DNA of 13,885 nt from Ruminococcaceae bacterium UBA866 (lineage in GTDB: Bacteria; Bacillota; Clostridia; Oscillospirales; Ruminococcaceae), in NCBI GenBank assembly GCA_002295325.1, contig DBGA01000049.1, forward strand, positions 1-13,885. The letters are read 5' to 3'. A program made the position numbers and the translations under genes. Below, piece after piece: positions 12,295 to 13,885 of the stretch (position 1 is the stretch's first letter; the number at the start of each line of letters is the position of its first letter). The notes below the pieces were generated by a model. That model did not search any database. It was not told the origin of the DNA and saw only the letters and a list, made by a program, of their open reading frames with translations.

Positions 12295-13707
12295 ATGAAA
12301 GAGGGTGGTGGAGATTTGCAACGCAAGCAACAAAAGTTATTTCTTCACGATGACCTAGAATGCAAAATTGATAATACATCATACAGCTTTATAAAAAAAG
12401 GTGTTTTAGATATCCAAGTCAAAAGTGTTTTGTTTTATTTAGCACTTCTTGCTTTTAAGCTATTGCTTGATTTATCATATGTAAAAATTATTTTTCCACA
12501 GTTTGAGTACATGGGCTTTGTTTTCGTAGATAATGGTATGAAGGTTTTTTCAGGGTTAATATTATTTTTCCTAATGATGTTTTTTATCCCGACTAAGCTA
12601 GATAAACCTTCAAATATCTTGAGTATTTGCTTAGTAATTATAACATATATACCTTCACTTACCATTTTTTCTTATGGTGATGCCACTTATGGTTTCATTT
12701 TTATGAATACAGTATTTTGGATTATTTTGCTCTCAATTATCAAATTTCTACCAACTATTAATTTACCCAAACTAAATCCCAAAGCGTGTAAGTTTATTTT
12801 CTTATTGGTTGTATCTTTAATTTGCCTATATTGCTGTTATTACGTAATTAAGACATTTGGCTTTAAATTTAACTTTAATATATTGAATGTTTATGATCAA
12901 AGAGCCGAGTACAAAGAAGCACACATACCCTTTTCATCATACCTATTTACATGGTCATCAAATGTTATTCTACCAATGGGATTTATGTATTTTATTATTA
13001 AAAAGCAATATGTATTATCGATAATTCCTATTATTTCACAATTGTTGCTATTTTCTGCAACAGGAATGAAATCTATGCTTTTTACAATACCGATTGTTAT
13101 CATTTTTGCAGCATTTCTAAAATTGAAAGATGTAAGCCTATATTTAATGATTGCCCTAGCTTTGGCTAGTGTATTTTGCATTGTAGCATACAGCATTTTT
13201 AATCAAATTCTACCTATATCATTACTAACCAGACGGGTATTCCTAGTTCCTGCAAGAATTTCACAGTATTACTATGATTTTTTTATTGAGGCAGGACAGA
13301 TACAACTTTCCCATAGTATTTTTTCTGGTCTTTCAAATTACAGATTTCAGGCAGAACCAGCACAGTTTATCAGTAAAATTTTTGTAGGAAGTACTTCGAA
13401 TTTTAACAGCGGTATTATCGCTGATGGGTTTGCTAACTTTGGATATATAGGTGTATTTTGCTGGAGTATATTTACGGCTTTTGTATTTAAAATTTTAGAT
13501 GCTGTGTCAAAAGACAAGAATAACACCATTGTAATTTCTGGAATTATCATGTTTGTATCCTCACTATCTAATTCAGCGTTAGTTACCAATCTAGGCACCC
13601 ATGGAATGTTGATAGCTATATTTATGATTTATATTTTACCACCAGAGCAAAAAAGGGAGCTAGTATATGAGAATCTGCATAATGACAAGCGTACATCATT
13701 ACGATGA
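12295..13707 (+). CDS. Wzy-like oligosaccharide repeat-unit polymerase
   Basis: The 470-residue polytopic protein has about 11-12 membrane segments after a hydrophilic N-terminus of some 35 residues. It resembles O-antigen/capsule polymerases that join lipid-linked repeat units outside the membrane. Supporting features are a large loop containing YDQRAEYKEAHIPFSSYLF, the FSATGMKSMLF stretch typical of repeat-unit polymerases, and a second loop around residues 320-365. These proteins vary greatly, so the call relies on topology and on position between Wzz-like and glycosyltransferase genes. ATG 12295 has AAAGGG four bases upstream, next to the preceding stop; TTG 12316 with GGTGGTGGAG is an alternative start. 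Its 3' end overlaps the glycosyltransferase start by 41 bases. Confidence 0.8.
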   Translation: MKEGGGDLQRKQQKLFLHDDLECKIDNTSYSFIKKGVLDIQVKSVLFYLALLAFKLLLDLSYVKIIFPQFEYMGFVFVDNGMKVFSGLILFFLMMFFIPTKLDKPSNILSICLVIITYIPSLTIFSYGDATYGFIFMNTVFWIILLSIIKFLPTINLPKLNPKACKFIFLLVVSLICLYCCYYVIKTFGFKFNFNILNVYDQRAEYKEAHIPFSSYLFTWSSNVILPMGFMYFIIKKQYVLSIIPIISQLLLFSATGMKSMLFTIPIVIIFAAFLKLKDVSLYLMIALALASVFCIVAYSIFNQILPISLLTRRVFLVPARISQYYYDFFIEAGQIQLSHSIFSGLSNYRFQAEPAQFISKIFVGSTSNFNSGIIADGFANFGYIGVFCWSIFTAFVFKILDAVSKDKNNTIVISGIIMFVSSLSNSALVTNLGTHGMLIAIFMIYILPPEQKRELVYENLHNDKRTSLR

Positions 13708-13885
13708 CGTTAGAATTTACCATAAAGAAGCACAAACCTTGAGAGAACAAGGCTTTGATGTAACAATTATCTGTCCTGATTTTGAGGGTACAGATAAAAA
13801 TGGCATTCAGTTTATAAAAGTAAATATGCCAAAATCTAGGTTTGTAAGAATTGTCACAGCACCATTTCGATTTTTAAAGGTAGCA
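13667..13885 (+). CDS. Glycosyltransferase, GT4-like, N-terminal part (continues beyond window)
   Basis: The frame is open to the window end, giving 73 residues. It begins MRICIMTSVHHYDDVRIYHK and continues with EAQTLREQGFDVTIICPDFEG. This is the usual first beta strand, a histidine/aspartate-rich loop and the long helix plus second strand of GT-B glycosyltransferases of family 4, the acceptor-binding half. AAAAGGGAG (13651-13659) lies about seven bases before ATG 13667. The start lies inside the polymerase gene, in another frame, so expression is probably coupled. The sugar donor site is in the missing C-terminal half, so the donor is unknown. Confidence 0.82.
   Translation, partial: MRICIMTSVHHYDDVRIYHKEAQTLREQGFDVTIICPDFEGTDKNGIQFIKVNMPKSRFVRIVTAPFRFLKVA

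Noticed and set aside
12897..13196. 99-codon frame antisense to the polymerase gene
   Set aside because: It is a shadow of a strongly supported gene with no start signal.
1..13885. CRISPR arrays, insertion sequences or prophage genes
   Set aside because: I saw no regularly spaced repeats, transposase motifs or phage genes. The tRNA cluster could host integration, but no attachment-site duplication is visible.

Overview
This is an AT-rich segment of a low-GC Firmicutes chromosome, most likely an anaerobic member of the class Clostridia. The support is indirect: strong AGGAGG-type ribosome binding sites, several TTG and GTG starts, an ECF-type vitamin transporter subunit, an aldo/keto reductase carrying a ferredoxin-like domain, a clostridial-style ferritin, and tRNA genes with and without encoded CCA. 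No ribosomal RNA or species marker is present, so a genus cannot be named.

Layout. Bases 1-316 hold the end of a tRNA cluster, Arg(TCT, 5' cut off)-His(GTG)-Gln(TTG), closed by a strong terminator. A small GNAT acetyltransferase (567-839) and a ferritin (1009-1521) follow, each with its own sigma-A-type promoter. They converge on a ccdA-resA pair on the minus strand (2964-1646), which handles thiol-disulfide exchange across the membrane; a bidirectional terminator separates the two sides. Divergent from ccdA, across a region rich in palindromes, is a plus-strand operon (3259-5341): an aldo/keto reductase with two [4Fe-4S] clusters, an ECF transporter S component, and a DUF1893 deaminase-fold protein. 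A second bidirectional terminator separates it from a minus-strand operon of cardiolipin synthase and a CPBP intramembrane protease (7594-5386). A 59-residue small protein lies upstream of that operon on the same strand. 

From 7946 to the window end, a plus-strand surface-polysaccharide operon begins at a good promoter. Its genes are a membrane-bound nucleotide-sugar 4,6-dehydratase/epimerase (CapD/FlaA1 family), a 30-codon small ORF whose stop overlaps the next start, a Wzx-type flippase, a Wzz-like chain-length protein without a kinase domain, a Wzy-like polymerase, and the start of a GT4-type glycosyltransferase. The set fits Wzx/Wzy-dependent polymer synthesis: sugar modification, flipping of lipid-linked units, polymerisation and length control. 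The initiating phosphoglycosyl transferase and most glycosyltransferases would lie beyond the window.

No clearly new defence or mobile system is visible. The items most worth a second look are a near-identical 21-bp promoter block shared by the ferritin and reductase genes, a pair of CAATATTG palindromes flanking the cardiolipin synthase -10 box, the reductase/ECF-S/DUF1893 operon of unknown substrate, the small coupled ORF before the flippase, and an atypical tRNA-Gln.
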